Assembly: GCA_050953005.1 (NCBI GenBank)
Contig: JBMNLV010000004.1
Span: forward strand, 186,001-250,000
Direction: 5' to 3'
From: UBA6115 sp050953005
GTDB lineage: Bacteria > Bacillota > Clostridia > Christensenellales > Aristaeellaceae
DNA length: 64,000 nucleotides
The notes beneath the pieces are model-generated. The model worked only from the letters and a program-made list of their open reading frames with translations. It made no database searches and was not told where the DNA came from. Both the position numbers and the translations under genes were made by a program. Numbering within the stretch: position 1 is the first letter of the stretch; every line of letters starts with the position of its first letter. This document shows, piece by piece, positions 43,938-53,025 of this stretch.

Positions 43938-43965
43938 GCCAGGCAGAGTTTGAACCCTGCCTGGC
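43938..43965 (-). promoter_or_regulatory. Intercistronic stem-loop between binding protein and permease genes
   Basis: Perfect 9-bp stem GCCAGGCAG/CTGCCTGGC with 10-base loop (43938-43946, 43957-43965), without a T-run. It sits between the LplA- and LplB-type genes, where it could protect the binding-protein mRNA 3' end and give it higher yield than the permeases. Confidence 0.65.
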
Positions 43966-44019
43966 GACGCACTCTTGGGCTTTTGCCCTGGGAAACAATC
44001 GGGGTCAGGTTGCCTTGCC

Positions 44020-45501
44020 TTAGTTGCTGCCTTTTTCTTTCCACTCATAGAACTGGCGGGTATATTCTTCTACAATCTCGCGTCCGCCGGCATTGTACCA
44101 TTCCTCGACAATGCCCTCAAATTCGTCGATGCTGTTTTCTTTCACCAGCACCAGCGAAATCATGCGTTCGCCAAGGTCAAAGGGCTGATACATGCTCACA
44201 GGCTCGTTGTCAGGCGTGAAGCCTTCTAGGCCGGTCATAATCAATTCCGCGGTGGCATACTCTTCGTTGAGCGCGTCATGCACCCAGCTGGTTTCAGCAT
44301 TTTGGGCTTCCATGGGTTTTTGGGCGTTCATGAAGTCGTAGGACAGCGGGGCAAAGAGCTTGGAATAGCGGCGGTTGTTGGAATCCTCGCCCTCAGGGAA
44401 GCCCCAGGTGTCACCCTTGTCTACCCAGTGCTCACCCTCAATGCCATTGGCACCCAGCAGGTAGAAATCCAGATCAGCCACCTGGCGGTCGAAATACTTG
44501 ATGATGTCCACGGCATACTGGCTGTCCGCCATAATGAAACCAACAATGCCCACGCCGTACTCAATGGGGAATTTCTTTACGCCGTCCTTGTTCTTGGGGA
44601 CCGGCATGAAGGTGGCAGTTCCACCGGGAACGCCCGCTTTGAAGGCTTCCCAGTTCCAGTCAAGGTTACGGTGGGGGTCGCAAAACACGATGCCTACGCG
44701 TCCGCTGGTCCACAGTTGGGCATGGGTGGTGTCATTGCCGCTGTAGAACTCGGCGTCATACCAGCCATTGTCCACCCACTTTTTGTACATGGCCAGCATG
44801 TCTTTGTAAACCGGCAGGGTCATGGAAGGAACAACATTGCCCTGATCATCCAGCGCCCAGGGAGTCTGCCAGGAGGCAACGGAGTCATTGGCGCCCTGCA
44901 GGAAGGGATCGGAAAACCATGGCAAGCCCGTGGCCGGGACCATGTCCGGGTAGGCGTTCTTAAAGGTTTCCATTACATGCTCAAGCTCCGCGATATTGGT
45001 GGGCATTTCCAATCCCTGTTCCTTGAGCAGGTCGGTGCGGATAACAGCACCTTGCCAGCGCCAGTTGACGGTTTCAGGGATGTAGATGATTTCGCCCTTG
45101 GAGTTGGTGCTGCGGATCCAGCCTTGTTCCGGAATGCTTTTCAAAAGGTTTTGGCCATGTTCCTCAAGCAGGTCGTTGAGCGGCATCATCAAATCAGCCA
45201 TCGGAGCGTATTTGTCCGCATCGCCTACGTTGAGGATGACAAGATCCAGCGGCTCGCCGCCGGTAAGCATCACGTTTAGCTTATCCAGCATGCCATCGGT
45301 GGGGACAATGATCCACTCCATTTGCGCTTCGCCGGCTTCGGCCAGGATGCGGTTAATTTCCGCTTCTACCATTCTGTAGTCTTCTTCCACATTGGCATAG
45401 GGAAAGGGATTGAAGCCCACCCATTTATCAGCTGCCAAACCGCCAATGGGCAGTGACAGCATGAGACAGGCTACCAGCAACCAGGTAATGATTCTTTTCA
45501 T
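44020..45501 (-). CDS. LplA-type sugar-binding protein
   Basis: Secreted solute-binding protein of 493 residues. Signal peptide with a Leu-rich core ending GGLAADK; no lipobox cysteine, although many relatives are lipoproteins. NRILAEAGEAQMEWIIVPTDGMLDKLNVM and the C-terminal YNAGGREIVEEYTRQFYEW match the LplA/YtcQ family used with LplBC permeases. ATG 45501 follows AAGGAGGG; the frame is open 23 codons further. First gene of the LplABC operon with its own promoter 240 bp upstream. Confidence 0.92.
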   Translation of the reverse strand: MKRIITWLLVACLMLSLPIGGLAADKWVGFNPFPYANVEEDYRMVEAEINRILAEAGEAQMEWIIVPTDGMLDKLNVMLTGGEPLDLVILNVGDADKYAPMADLMMPLNDLLEEHGQNLLKSIPEQGWIRSTNSKGEIIYIPETVNWRWQGAVIRTDLLKEQGLEMPTNIAELEHVMETFKNAYPDMVPATGLPWFSDPFLQGANDSVASWQTPWALDDQGNVVPSMTLPVYKDMLAMYKKWVDNGWYDAEFYSGNDTTHAQLWTSGRVGIVFCDPHRNLDWNWEAFKAGVPGGTATFMPVPKNKDGVKKFPIEYGVGIVGFIMADSQYAVDIIKYFDRQVADLDFYLLGANGIEGEHWVDKGDTWGFPEGEDSNNRRYSKLFAPLSYDFMNAQKPMEAQNAETSWVHDALNEEYATAELIMTGLEGFTPDNEPVSMYQPFDLGERMISLVLVKENSIDEFEGIVEEWYNAGGREIVEEYTRQFYEWKEKGSN

Positions 45502-45967
45502 GAAAGACCCTCCTTGTTTTCTGCTTGTCATAAAGATGAACCTTGTATGTTTCTTTTGCGTACGCGCCAAAGCTCCTCCTTTCTGCAGCGATTTAAATCT
45601 TGTTCCCGGACCGACACGCCCGGGTTGCGTCCTGTGGATAGTTAAGCGTTTATCCTATTGGAAAATCTTTGAAGCTTCTAAGAAGCGGTTTGTATCTGGC
45701 ATTCCCCGTTTGTCATGATCCAGCAGGTTCTATTAATTGAAACATTAGCGCAACTTTTGCGAAAAGTCAATGATTTTCGCAGCGCACATCATGTGCTGCG
45801 GCGACTGGGCGCCTGAGCCGGAGGACCTGGACTTTATACCGCGCCCCACGGTTAAAAAGATAGATAGAATCACGGGAAAACCTTTGGCCGCCGCCATGAC
45901 CGGCCCGGTACATAAACAAAAGGATTAAAGCAAGGATTGGGCTGTTGTGCCGCTCCTAGAAAATTGC
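45502..45967 (-). promoter_or_regulatory. Intergenic region with promoter and LacI-type operator of the LplABC operon
   Basis: Minus strand: TTGACT (45765-45770), 17-bp spacer, TAATGT (45742-45747). An inverted repeat GCGAAAA/TTTTCGC (45759-45765 and 45774-45780) surrounds the -35 box. A LacI-type site reading GATAAACGCTTAAC on the minus strand lies at 45641-45654, about 90 bp downstream of the -10. The remainder, 45790-45967, shows no gene or clear signal. Confidence 0.65.
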
Positions 45968-46957
45968 TTAAAACCCGGTCAGTCCGGTGCGCTCCACCGA
46001 CTGGACAAAGAAACGCTGGGTGAAAGCGTACAGGACAAGCAGCGGCGCGATAACCATGAGCCCGGCCGCCTGCATGCGCGTGGCGATCAGCGCGGAATCG
46101 GTGTAATTGCCGCCGATGGTGGACAGGTTTTGCAGGTTGGACTGGAAGCTGGCCAGCGCTGTGGCCAGGGTGTGGTGGTTTTTCATGAACATGGCCGGGG
46201 TGTAGTAGTCATTCCAGTTCCATACCAGGGCGAACAGCAGCACGGTCAGCACCACCGTGCCGGCGTTGGGCAGCATGACATGGAAGAAGGTGCCCACCGG
46301 GTTGGTGCCGTCAATCTCGGCGGCCTCCTCCAGCTCCCGGGGCATGGACAGGAAGAACTGCCGGTAAACAAAGATATAAATGCCGCTGCGCAGGCCCATG
46401 CCCAGCATGGCGGGCAGCCAGAACAGCCAGGGCTTGTCGATCAGGTTGATGTGGTCGGCGCAGGCGCCGCCGGACACCCGGTGCAGCAGGCTCATCAGCC
46501 CCAGCGGATCAAAGTAGCGGTAGGTGGTGTACAGCGAGGTGGAGATGGTCTGCTGGGGCACGATCATGGTGAGCACCACCAGCATGAAGGCCAGGTTCCT
46601 GCCCCTGAAATTGAAGCGCGCGAAACCGTAGCCCACCAGCATGCAGGAGGTCACCTGGATGAAGCTGGTGACCACCGCGGTCATCAGCGTGTTTTTGGCG
46701 GCGTTGCCGAAATCCAGAATGGTGATGGCGTCGTTGATGTTCTCCATCGTCAGGGATTTGGGCAGCCAGATGACGGCGGGGTCATAGGTTTGCATAAAGG
46801 GCTTGAAGGCGTTGGAGAGCATGTACAGCAGGGGGTAGATCAACACAAAGGCCAGCGCGCTGAGCAGGAACAGGCGGCCCAGGCGGAAAGCGGCCGCCGC
46901 GGCGTGGCGCAGCCGGGCCTTGCGGGAGTGTTTTTTTCGTGTGCGGACGCTCATCAT
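45968..46957 (-). CDS. MalG-type carbohydrate ABC transporter permease
   Basis: Permease of 329 residues with about six helices; the EAA loop is LEEAAEIDGTNPVGTFFHVMLP and the protein ends FVQSVERTGLTGF, as MalG-type proteins do. A ~35-residue insertion around HRVSGGACADHINLIDKP is longer than usual. It starts just after the preceding permease stop, with GGAGG inside that gene's end. Last gene of the seven-gene operon. Its binding protein may be the orphan one at 39479-40777 or the long one that heads this operon. Confidence 0.9.
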   Translation of the reverse strand: MMSVRTRKKHSRKARLRHAAAAAFRLGRLFLLSALAFVLIYPLLYMLSNAFKPFMQTYDPAVIWLPKSLTMENINDAITILDFGNAAKNTLMTAVVTSFIQVTSCMLVGYGFARFNFRGRNLAFMLVVLTMIVPQQTISTSLYTTYRYFDPLGLMSLLHRVSGGACADHINLIDKPWLFWLPAMLGMGLRSGIYIFVYRQFFLSMPRELEEAAEIDGTNPVGTFFHVMLPNAGTVVLTVLLFALVWNWNDYYTPAMFMKNHHTLATALASFQSNLQNLSTIGGNYTDSALIATRMQAAGLMVIAPLLVLYAFTQRFFVQSVERTGLTGF

Positions 46958-46958
46958 C

Positions 46959-47876
46959 TCAGGCCTCCATTTTCCTGGCCGCGCGGCCCAGGACCGCGAA
47001 GGCCGCCAGCAGCACCAGGGTGATCATCAGCATGTACAGCCAGCTCATGGAGGCGGCCAGGCCAAACTGGAACTGGCTGCCAAAGCCGGTCTGGTGGATG
47101 GCGGCCATGACCCGGTTGCCCGCGTTCTCGGTGCCGTAAGCCATGAAGGAATCAATGATGGTGTAGATGACATTGAGCAGCATGATGGGCAGGGACAGCG
47201 GCAGGGTGATGCGCCAGAAGTTGTCCCAGGCGTTGGCGCCCTCAATGGCGCTGGCCTCATAGGTGGAGTCCGGTATCTTTTGAAGCCCGGACAGGAAGAG
47301 CAGGATTTGCACCCCGCATTCCATGAGGACGGAGAAGACGCGGTTGACCACCTCGGACACGGCGTTCACGATGCTTCCGGGGATGCCGGCGGCCACCAGC
47401 GCTTCGGCCAGGCCCTGGCTTTGGAAGATGTAAGCGTTTTGCGTGCCGGCCAGGGAATTGGCGTTGATGATGCCCTGCAGCAGCACATAGACCACGCCCG
47501 AGGTGATGATGACCGGCAGGAAGAAGACGCTGCGGAAGAAACCGCGCCCCCGGAAGGGCTGGTTGAGCAGCACCGCGATGAACAGGCTCAGGATAACCAC
47601 CAGCGGCACGCGGTAAGCCATTTCAATCAATTCGCCCGTCAGCAGGGGCACGAATTTGGCGTCGCGCAGCAGCATGAAGGCGTAATTGTCCAGGCCCACC
47701 CAGGTGGTCGCGAAGCCGGTTGGGGACATCTTCAGGGAGTTCATGGAGAAATACAGCGACTCAAACACCGGGAAGGCGAAGAACATCGCGAAGCCCAGCA
47801 CCCAGGGGGCGATGAACAGCCAGCCCCAGCGGGCCTTGCGGCGCTTGAGCAGGCTCTTGTCCTGTTTATTGGCCAT
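46959..47876 (-). CDS. MalF-type carbohydrate ABC transporter permease
   Basis: Permease of 305 residues, partner of the MalG-type protein. The first helix is WGWLFIAPWVLGFAMFF; the EAA loop is YEASAIEGANAWDNFWRITLP. A segment of about 60 residues (IINANSLAGTQNAYIFQS…) between helices is longer than in standard MalF-like permeases of this size. ATG 47876 follows AAGGAGG and lies within the end of the DUF5696 gene (11-base overlap), showing coupled translation. Confidence 0.9.
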   Translation of the reverse strand: MANKQDKSLLKRRKARWGWLFIAPWVLGFAMFFAFPVFESLYFSMNSLKMSPTGFATTWVGLDNYAFMLLRDAKFVPLLTGELIEMAYRVPLVVILSLFIAVLLNQPFRGRGFFRSVFFLPVIITSGVVYVLLQGIINANSLAGTQNAYIFQSQGLAEALVAAGIPGSIVNAVSEVVNRVFSVLMECGVQILLFLSGLQKIPDSTYEASAIEGANAWDNFWRITLPLSLPIMLLNVIYTIIDSFMAYGTENAGNRVMAAIHQTGFGSQFQFGLAASMSWLYMLMITLVLLAAFAVLGRAARKMEA

Positions 47877-50097
47877 CACGCACCTCCTTGACCAGGTAGC
47901 CACGCGCCGGGATAATCAATCCACCGGCTTCATACGGGGTGTCCGCGTAATTGACATAGACGGCGGTCTGCCCGCCATAGACCGTGACAGAGGCCATGGC
48001 GCCCAGGTTTTGATACCCGGTCATGGGCAGCTGCGCCAGCGGCGCGAGCACCGATGACAAAGCCCGGTAACCCTCCTGCACCTCCTCCAGCCAGGCACGG
48101 TAATCGGGGCTGAACAGGAAATCCAGCCGGGAGGATGCCAGCTCCCCGCCATTGCGGGCTACAAAGGCGTACTGCGGGCTCGCGCCATAGGCCAGGCAGC
48201 GCAGCAGGAAGGCCTGCGGGTCCGCCGAGTGGTTGGTGACGCCAATGCCGTAGGGCACCATGCCGTGGAAGACCATCTGATAAAAGGGCAGGGCCTCATC
48301 CGCCATTGTATAGCCCGAGGAGCCCCCCGGGGTGGACAGCAGGTGGCTGGCCAGGGCAGCCGCGTAGGCGTTGCCGCCGGAGAGCATCACCGACTTGTTG
48401 GCGTTTGCCAGGACGCCGCGCACAATGCCGGGCACCTGCCCGCGCCCTGTTCCCGCTCCGGAGCGGTTGTCCGAGGTGGCGATCTCGCCCAGGCCGTCCA
48501 GCGCGATGCCTTCAAGGCCCAGTTCCTCGTAGGAAGCCAGAAAGCGCTCGAAAAAACGCTTGTATTTGGCCGGGGAGAGCAAATACCACGGCGGGACATG
48601 CGGGTCCGGCGCGCGCGAGGACCAGGAGGTTTGAAACTGCATTTGCGGCGCGTTGACCGGTGAGAGCACGGCGTCGCGGATGGCCCAGAAACCGTTGCCG
48701 CCTTTGTAAACATTGAGCAAATCAGCAGAGGGATAGAGCGCGCCGCCGGTCTGCGCCAGGTGCTCATGGAGAGCCTTCATGTCCTTTGTCTTGCCCAGGG
48801 CGCCCGGCAGGTCGGCCCCGGCGGGGATCTTCTCAAAGGCGCTGCCCCTGATCCACTGGTGGTAGCGTACCACGGTCTGGGGCAGGCCCAGGGCGTCGGC
48901 CATGTCACGGATGTCGGCCAGCGTGGTCAGGCTGTGGGTCTTGGTGTAGGGAATGCCCATAAACTGCGCGGGCTTTTTGACCTGGCCCCAGACCTCCAGG
49001 TACAGGGGGTATTGCCCCGGCGCCACGCGGGGCGCCAGGCCCTGCTCGCTGCCCAGGTAATCGCGGTAGACGGCCGCCATGCCCGCGGCGCCTGAACGAT
49101 CGCCGCTTAAGGGGTAGTAGCGCACCTCATAGGTGCCCGTGGTCAGGCCCTCGCGCTCGGACACGCCAATGACCGAGGCGCCGAACTCCTTGGAGTTCAT
49201 CATCATGCTGCCGGCGTTGCGCAGCCTGAAGCGCGACCAGGCGTAGTTGTAGCTGGTGAGGTTGGATACCCGCGCCAGCACGGCGGCCTTGGCGTCGTTT
49301 TGCGTGATGACGCCCAGCAGGCTGTGCCCGCCCCGCGCGTCGTCATGGTGCACGCCGAACACGGGCAGGCGCGCCGTCTGCTCCTGGGTGCGCGCCTGGG
49401 CGGCCAGCGTGGCCGACAGACCGATTTGGCCTTCCACGCCGTGGTCCTTGCCGTACAGGTTGGCGCTGTACTCCACCATGCTGGTCACGCCGTTGTTGAA
49501 GCGGATCAGGGCGCCGGAGCCGTCGGGCACCAGCAGCCAGCCCCGGTCCTCCATCCCGCCCGCGCCCATGAGCGGCAGCACGTCCACCGCGGTCACGGTG
49601 TTGAGGTTGGGATTGCCTTCCTCATCCGGGTAGGCTGTGATGCCGTCCACCGGCACGCGTACGGACAGGTAACCGGGCATGAGAGTGTACACCAGGGTAA
49701 CGCGGATGCGCTGTTTGGGAAAATCATAGATGGCACGCAGCGCATCGTCCTGAAGGTCCATGGACAGGCCGCCGGCTTTTACCGCGTCCGCGGCCGAGGC
49801 CATGCTCAGCGCGGTGCCCCGCTCGTTGGAATAGCTCACGGTGATCTGGCTCAACAGGGTCTGACGGTGGATGCCCCGGGCGCGGCTGTCCGCCTGGCCG
49901 GGGTTGGAGCGCCACAGGTAGCCGTCCGCGCGGTCCATCAGGATGACGCTGCCATCCTCACGGTTAAGGTACAGGGCCAGCGCGGGCTGCTCAAGCGCCA
50001 GCTCATAGCCCTCCGGGGGCCCGGCAGCCCGGATATTTGCCGGCAGCAGCGATACAAGCAGGGCAATCATTGCCATCAGGGATACCGTTTTTTTCAT
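47866..50097 (-). CDS. Secreted DUF5696 protein (putative glycosidase-like)
   Basis: Exported protein of 743 residues. Signal peptide ends near NIRAAGPP. The N-terminal ~280 residues form a beta-rich domain (LYLNREDGSVILMDRADGYLW…). The rest looks like a TIM-barrel region with acidic residues at strand ends, for example LGLEGIALDGLGEIATSDN and SGYTMADEALPF. This is the DUF5696 family, whose activity is not known to me. Its gene is embedded between transporter genes with overlaps, so it probably works on or presents the imported glycan at the cell surface. ATG 50097 follows AAAGGAGGG. Confidence 0.75.
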   Translation of the reverse strand: MKKTVSLMAMIALLVSLLPANIRAAGPPEGYELALEQPALALYLNREDGSVILMDRADGYLWRSNPGQADSRARGIHRQTLLSQITVSYSNERGTALSMASAADAVKAGGLSMDLQDDALRAIYDFPKQRIRVTLVYTLMPGYLSVRVPVDGITAYPDEEGNPNLNTVTAVDVLPLMGAGGMEDRGWLLVPDGSGALIRFNNGVTSMVEYSANLYGKDHGVEGQIGLSATLAAQARTQEQTARLPVFGVHHDDARGGHSLLGVITQNDAKAAVLARVSNLTSYNYAWSRFRLRNAGSMMMNSKEFGASVIGVSEREGLTTGTYEVRYYPLSGDRSGAAGMAAVYRDYLGSEQGLAPRVAPGQYPLYLEVWGQVKKPAQFMGIPYTKTHSLTTLADIRDMADALGLPQTVVRYHQWIRGSAFEKIPAGADLPGALGKTKDMKALHEHLAQTGGALYPSADLLNVYKGGNGFWAIRDAVLSPVNAPQMQFQTSWSSRAPDPHVPPWYLLSPAKYKRFFERFLASYEELGLEGIALDGLGEIATSDNRSGAGTGRGQVPGIVRGVLANANKSVMLSGGNAYAAALASHLLSTPGGSSGYTMADEALPFYQMVFHGMVPYGIGVTNHSADPQAFLLRCLAYGASPQYAFVARNGGELASSRLDFLFSPDYRAWLEEVQEGYRALSSVLAPLAQLPMTGYQNLGAMASVTVYGGQTAVYVNYADTPYEAGGLIIPARGYLVKEVRDGQ

Positions 50098-50111
50098 GCT
50101 TGCCCTCCTTT

Positions 50112-52136
50112 CTAAATCCTGAACATGATCTCGTTGTACAGGGTGGTGAAGAACACGTTGATTTGCTGGTAGAGGCTGTAAAGCAGCACTAACAGCACCA
50201 CGATGATCACTAGCACCAGGACGCTCAGCAGCAGGTTGAGCAGCGTGCGCTTGACACTGATGCGGTTGACCTGCATCTGGCCCATGAACAGCAGGATAAC
50301 CGACCACATCACGCCCACGGTGCTGAGCATGTTGAGGAAGACGCCCATCTGCAGGTTGACGAAGTTGGAGACGACCACCACGGCCAGCCGCGCCAGGATG
50401 GCCGGCAGCAGCGCGTGGGAGGTCACGATGAACAGCTCGCGCGTCTTGCCCTCACAGTCGTTCATCAGGGAGCATACCGCCAGGTTGGCGATAAAGAACA
50501 GCAGGAAGCCGCCCAGGGTAACGCCCAGCAGCAGGAAGATGTTCAGCCGCTCCAGGCGGTTGTGGTTGAAGATGAAGCCGGTGCCCACAAAGGAGATGAC
50601 CGCGGTCAAAAACAGCAGCCCCACCAGCCCCGCGCCCACCGCCACGCTGCCGCGCCCCTGGGACTTGACCTCGTCAAAACCCTCATAGGGATGGAACATC
50701 AGGGTGACGGGCAGCCTGGCCGGGCGCAGGCCGCGCGCGCGGCGCACCTCAAGCGCGGGGCGCCTGCGGAATTTTCCATACAGCTTGGCGCCGGCATACA
50801 ACAGCAGGATGCCCAGCAGGATCCAGCCCATGTTCGCGCGGATGCGCAGCAGCGAATGCTCGCGGAAGGCGTCGGAATAGCCCTGCTTGTCATTGGCCAG
50901 GCGAAAGGCGGCCATGGCCTGCTCGTATTGCTCAAGCTGGTAATAAGCCTTGCCCAGGCCGCGGTAGGCCAGGACAAAGTTGTTGCTCAGCCTCAGCACC
51001 TCGCGCCAGGGCGCGATGGCCTGCTCATACAGGCCCTGTCCGTAAAGGTCCGAAGCCTCATGGATGGCCCGGCCGAAGGCGGTCAGTTCGAACCGGGAGA
51101 CCGCGCCGGTCTCGCTGTCGAGCACCAGGATGTCCTCGCCCAGGCGCTCCATGGACACCGGGGCCCTGAACAGGCCGTCCTGGTCGCCAAAGCCGCCAAA
51201 GCTGAGCAGCTCGCCGCGGATATCCGTGCCGAACTGGATGACGCGCCGCGATGTCCTGTCCAGGACGGTATAGAGGTTGTTCTGTTCGCTCAGCGCGTCC
51301 ACCAGCGCCGCCTGGGCGGAGAAGCCCACCGGCGGGAGGATGTTGATGCCCATCGGGTTGAGCTTGACCATGGCGCGCGCGCCGGCGGTCTCCGACACCG
51401 TGACCACGGCGTAGATCATGTCCTCCCCGTCCATGGTGATGTTGGCGTACTCTATGGGCACAAAGGACTCCGTGGCCTCGCGCTGGTCGCGCGTCATGAA
51501 GGAGCGCCAGAGCTTTTGCAGCAGCACCTTGGCGGTCACTTCCACATGGCTGGCGCCGTAATAGTTGAGAAAGCTGCCGTCCTCATAAAAGCACAGCAGG
51601 CCCTGGTAAACGCCGGCTGAGAGCACATACACGCGCCCGGCGCTGTCCACCACGACCTTTTGAGGGCGGTAGGGCATATCCTCCTCATACAGGTCGCTGA
51701 CCGGGCGGGTATATTCGCGCACCAGGGCGCCCCGGGGCTCCAGGCACAGGACAGCGCCCGCGCCCTCGTCGGCCACATAGATCAGGCCGTCCGCGCGCAC
51801 GAACACGCCGCTGGGCGTGACAAAGGGCTTGTCCCCCGCGGAGGTATACTCGCGCAGGAAAGACAGGCTGCTGTCCAGCACCACCACGCGGCTGTTGCCG
51901 GTGTCAGCCAGATAGACCTCGTCCCTGGCCGCGTCATAAAACAGGTCCTGGGGCTTGTTCAAGCGCCCGGCGCCCATCATCTCCCCCGTGAGCACCGAGC
52001 GCACCCGGTAGCTGGCGGGCGCCGGAACGGCCTCGCCCCAGGCGTTGGTGGTATAGCTGGCGTAGGCCTCCTCGCCCCGGGCGAACAGGGGAAGCAGCAG
52101 GGCCAGGCACAAGAACAGCAGCGTGACGCGTTTCAT
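50112..52136 (-). CDS. Membrane protein with NHL-type beta-propeller, TPR-like region and YIP1 domain
   Basis: 674-residue membrane protein. A signal peptide is followed by beta-propeller repeats outside the membrane (LNKPQDLFYDAARDEVYLADTGNSRVVVLD; VTPSGVFVRADGLIYVADEG), about residues 50-340. A TPR-like segment (LYEQAIAPWREVLRLSNNFVLAYRGLGKAYYQ, about 365-420) precedes one helix near 435-455. The C-terminal YIP1-like domain has five helices (about 510-670). This combination of sensor-like ectodomain with a YIP1 core, inside an ABC importer operon, suggests an accessory scaffold or sensor for uptake. ATG 52136 follows GAGGAGGG. Confidence 0.8.
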   Translation of the reverse strand: MKRVTLLFLCLALLLPLFARGEEAYASYTTNAWGEAVPAPASYRVRSVLTGEMMGAGRLNKPQDLFYDAARDEVYLADTGNSRVVVLDSSLSFLREYTSAGDKPFVTPSGVFVRADGLIYVADEGAGAVLCLEPRGALVREYTRPVSDLYEEDMPYRPQKVVVDSAGRVYVLSAGVYQGLLCFYEDGSFLNYYGASHVEVTAKVLLQKLWRSFMTRDQREATESFVPIEYANITMDGEDMIYAVVTVSETAGARAMVKLNPMGINILPPVGFSAQAALVDALSEQNNLYTVLDRTSRRVIQFGTDIRGELLSFGGFGDQDGLFRAPVSMERLGEDILVLDSETGAVSRFELTAFGRAIHEASDLYGQGLYEQAIAPWREVLRLSNNFVLAYRGLGKAYYQLEQYEQAMAAFRLANDKQGYSDAFREHSLLRIRANMGWILLGILLLYAGAKLYGKFRRRPALEVRRARGLRPARLPVTLMFHPYEGFDEVKSQGRGSVAVGAGLVGLLFLTAVISFVGTGFIFNHNRLERLNIFLLLGVTLGGFLLFFIANLAVCSLMNDCEGKTRELFIVTSHALLPAILARLAVVVVSNFVNLQMGVFLNMLSTVGVMWSVILLFMGQMQVNRISVKRTLLNLLLSVLVLVIIVVLLVLLYSLYQQINVFFTTLYNEIMFRI

Positions 52137-52146
52137 GCTTCCCTCC

Positions 52147-53025
52147 TCACTTGATGCCCGAATGGGACATGGTTTCCAGCACCGAGGACTGGGACAGCAG
52201 GAAGAAAATAACCGGCGGGATCATCAATACCAGGGCGACCGCGGCGCCCGCGCCCGCGCGGGCGATGCCGGCGGAGGCGATTTGCCGCAGCATGACCGGC
52301 AGCACTTTCATGGACTCATCGTAGATATAGGTGACCCCAGTGTTGTTCCACAGGCCCTGGAAGGTGAAGATGCCCAGCGTCAGCCAGGCCGGCTTGATCA
52401 TGGGCATGACCAGGCGGAAGAACAGCGTGCCCTCCCTGGCGCCGTCAATGCGCGCGGCCTCCAGCAGGCTGTCGGGCACCGAGGTGACCAGAAACTGCCT
52501 GACCAGGAAAACGCCGAAGGAACCGCTCATCGCGGGCAGCAGGATGGACCAGTAGGTGTTGATCAGCCCCAGGGAGGAGATGATGATGTACTGCGGGATC
52601 GCGGTGACCTCGCTGCGGAAGAGGATGGCCCAGACCACGATCAGGTTGAAGACCGTCAGCCACCTGCTTTTGTACTTGGCCAGCGCGAAGGCGCACAGGG
52701 AGGCGATCAGGATGTAGCCCGCCGTGCCCACAAAGGAGATGAACACGCTGTTGAACAGGTAGCGCTCAAAGGGCACCCACATGTCCCCGGCCAGGCGCGC
52801 CATGGTGGTGAAGTTTTCCATGGTGGGATTCTGCACGAAAAAGCGCGGCGGAAACAGGAACAGCTCGCTGGCCGGCTTGAAGGCGGTGATGACCGTGTAC
52901 ACCAGGGGCAGCGCCATGAACAGGCTCATCAGCCCAAGGAAAAAGAAAACGGTGAAATTGCCGCCAAAGGAGCGGCTGACGCGCTTTTGCTTGGCCCTCA
53001 GCCTGGGTTTCGTCAATCCGCTCAT
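52147..53025 (-). CDS. MalG-type carbohydrate ABC transporter permease
   Basis: Permease of 292 residues, with EAA loop LLEAARIDGAREGTLFFRLVMP and about six helices. The C-terminus ends SSVLETMSHSGIK, as usual in MalG relatives. The start codon overlaps the preceding permease stop (ATGA). It pairs with the protein encoded by 53022-53963 and probably with the long binding protein upstream. No ATPase gene is in the operon, so a shared MsmX-like ATPase is assumed. Confidence 0.92.
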   Translation of the reverse strand: MSGLTKPRLRAKQKRVSRSFGGNFTVFFFLGLMSLFMALPLVYTVITAFKPASELFLFPPRFFVQNPTMENFTTMARLAGDMWVPFERYLFNSVFISFVGTAGYILIASLCAFALAKYKSRWLTVFNLIVVWAILFRSEVTAIPQYIIISSLGLINTYWSILLPAMSGSFGVFLVRQFLVTSVPDSLLEAARIDGAREGTLFFRLVMPMIKPAWLTLGIFTFQGLWNNTGVTYIYDESMKVLPVMLRQIASAGIARAGAGAAVALVLMIPPVIFFLLSQSSVLETMSHSGIK

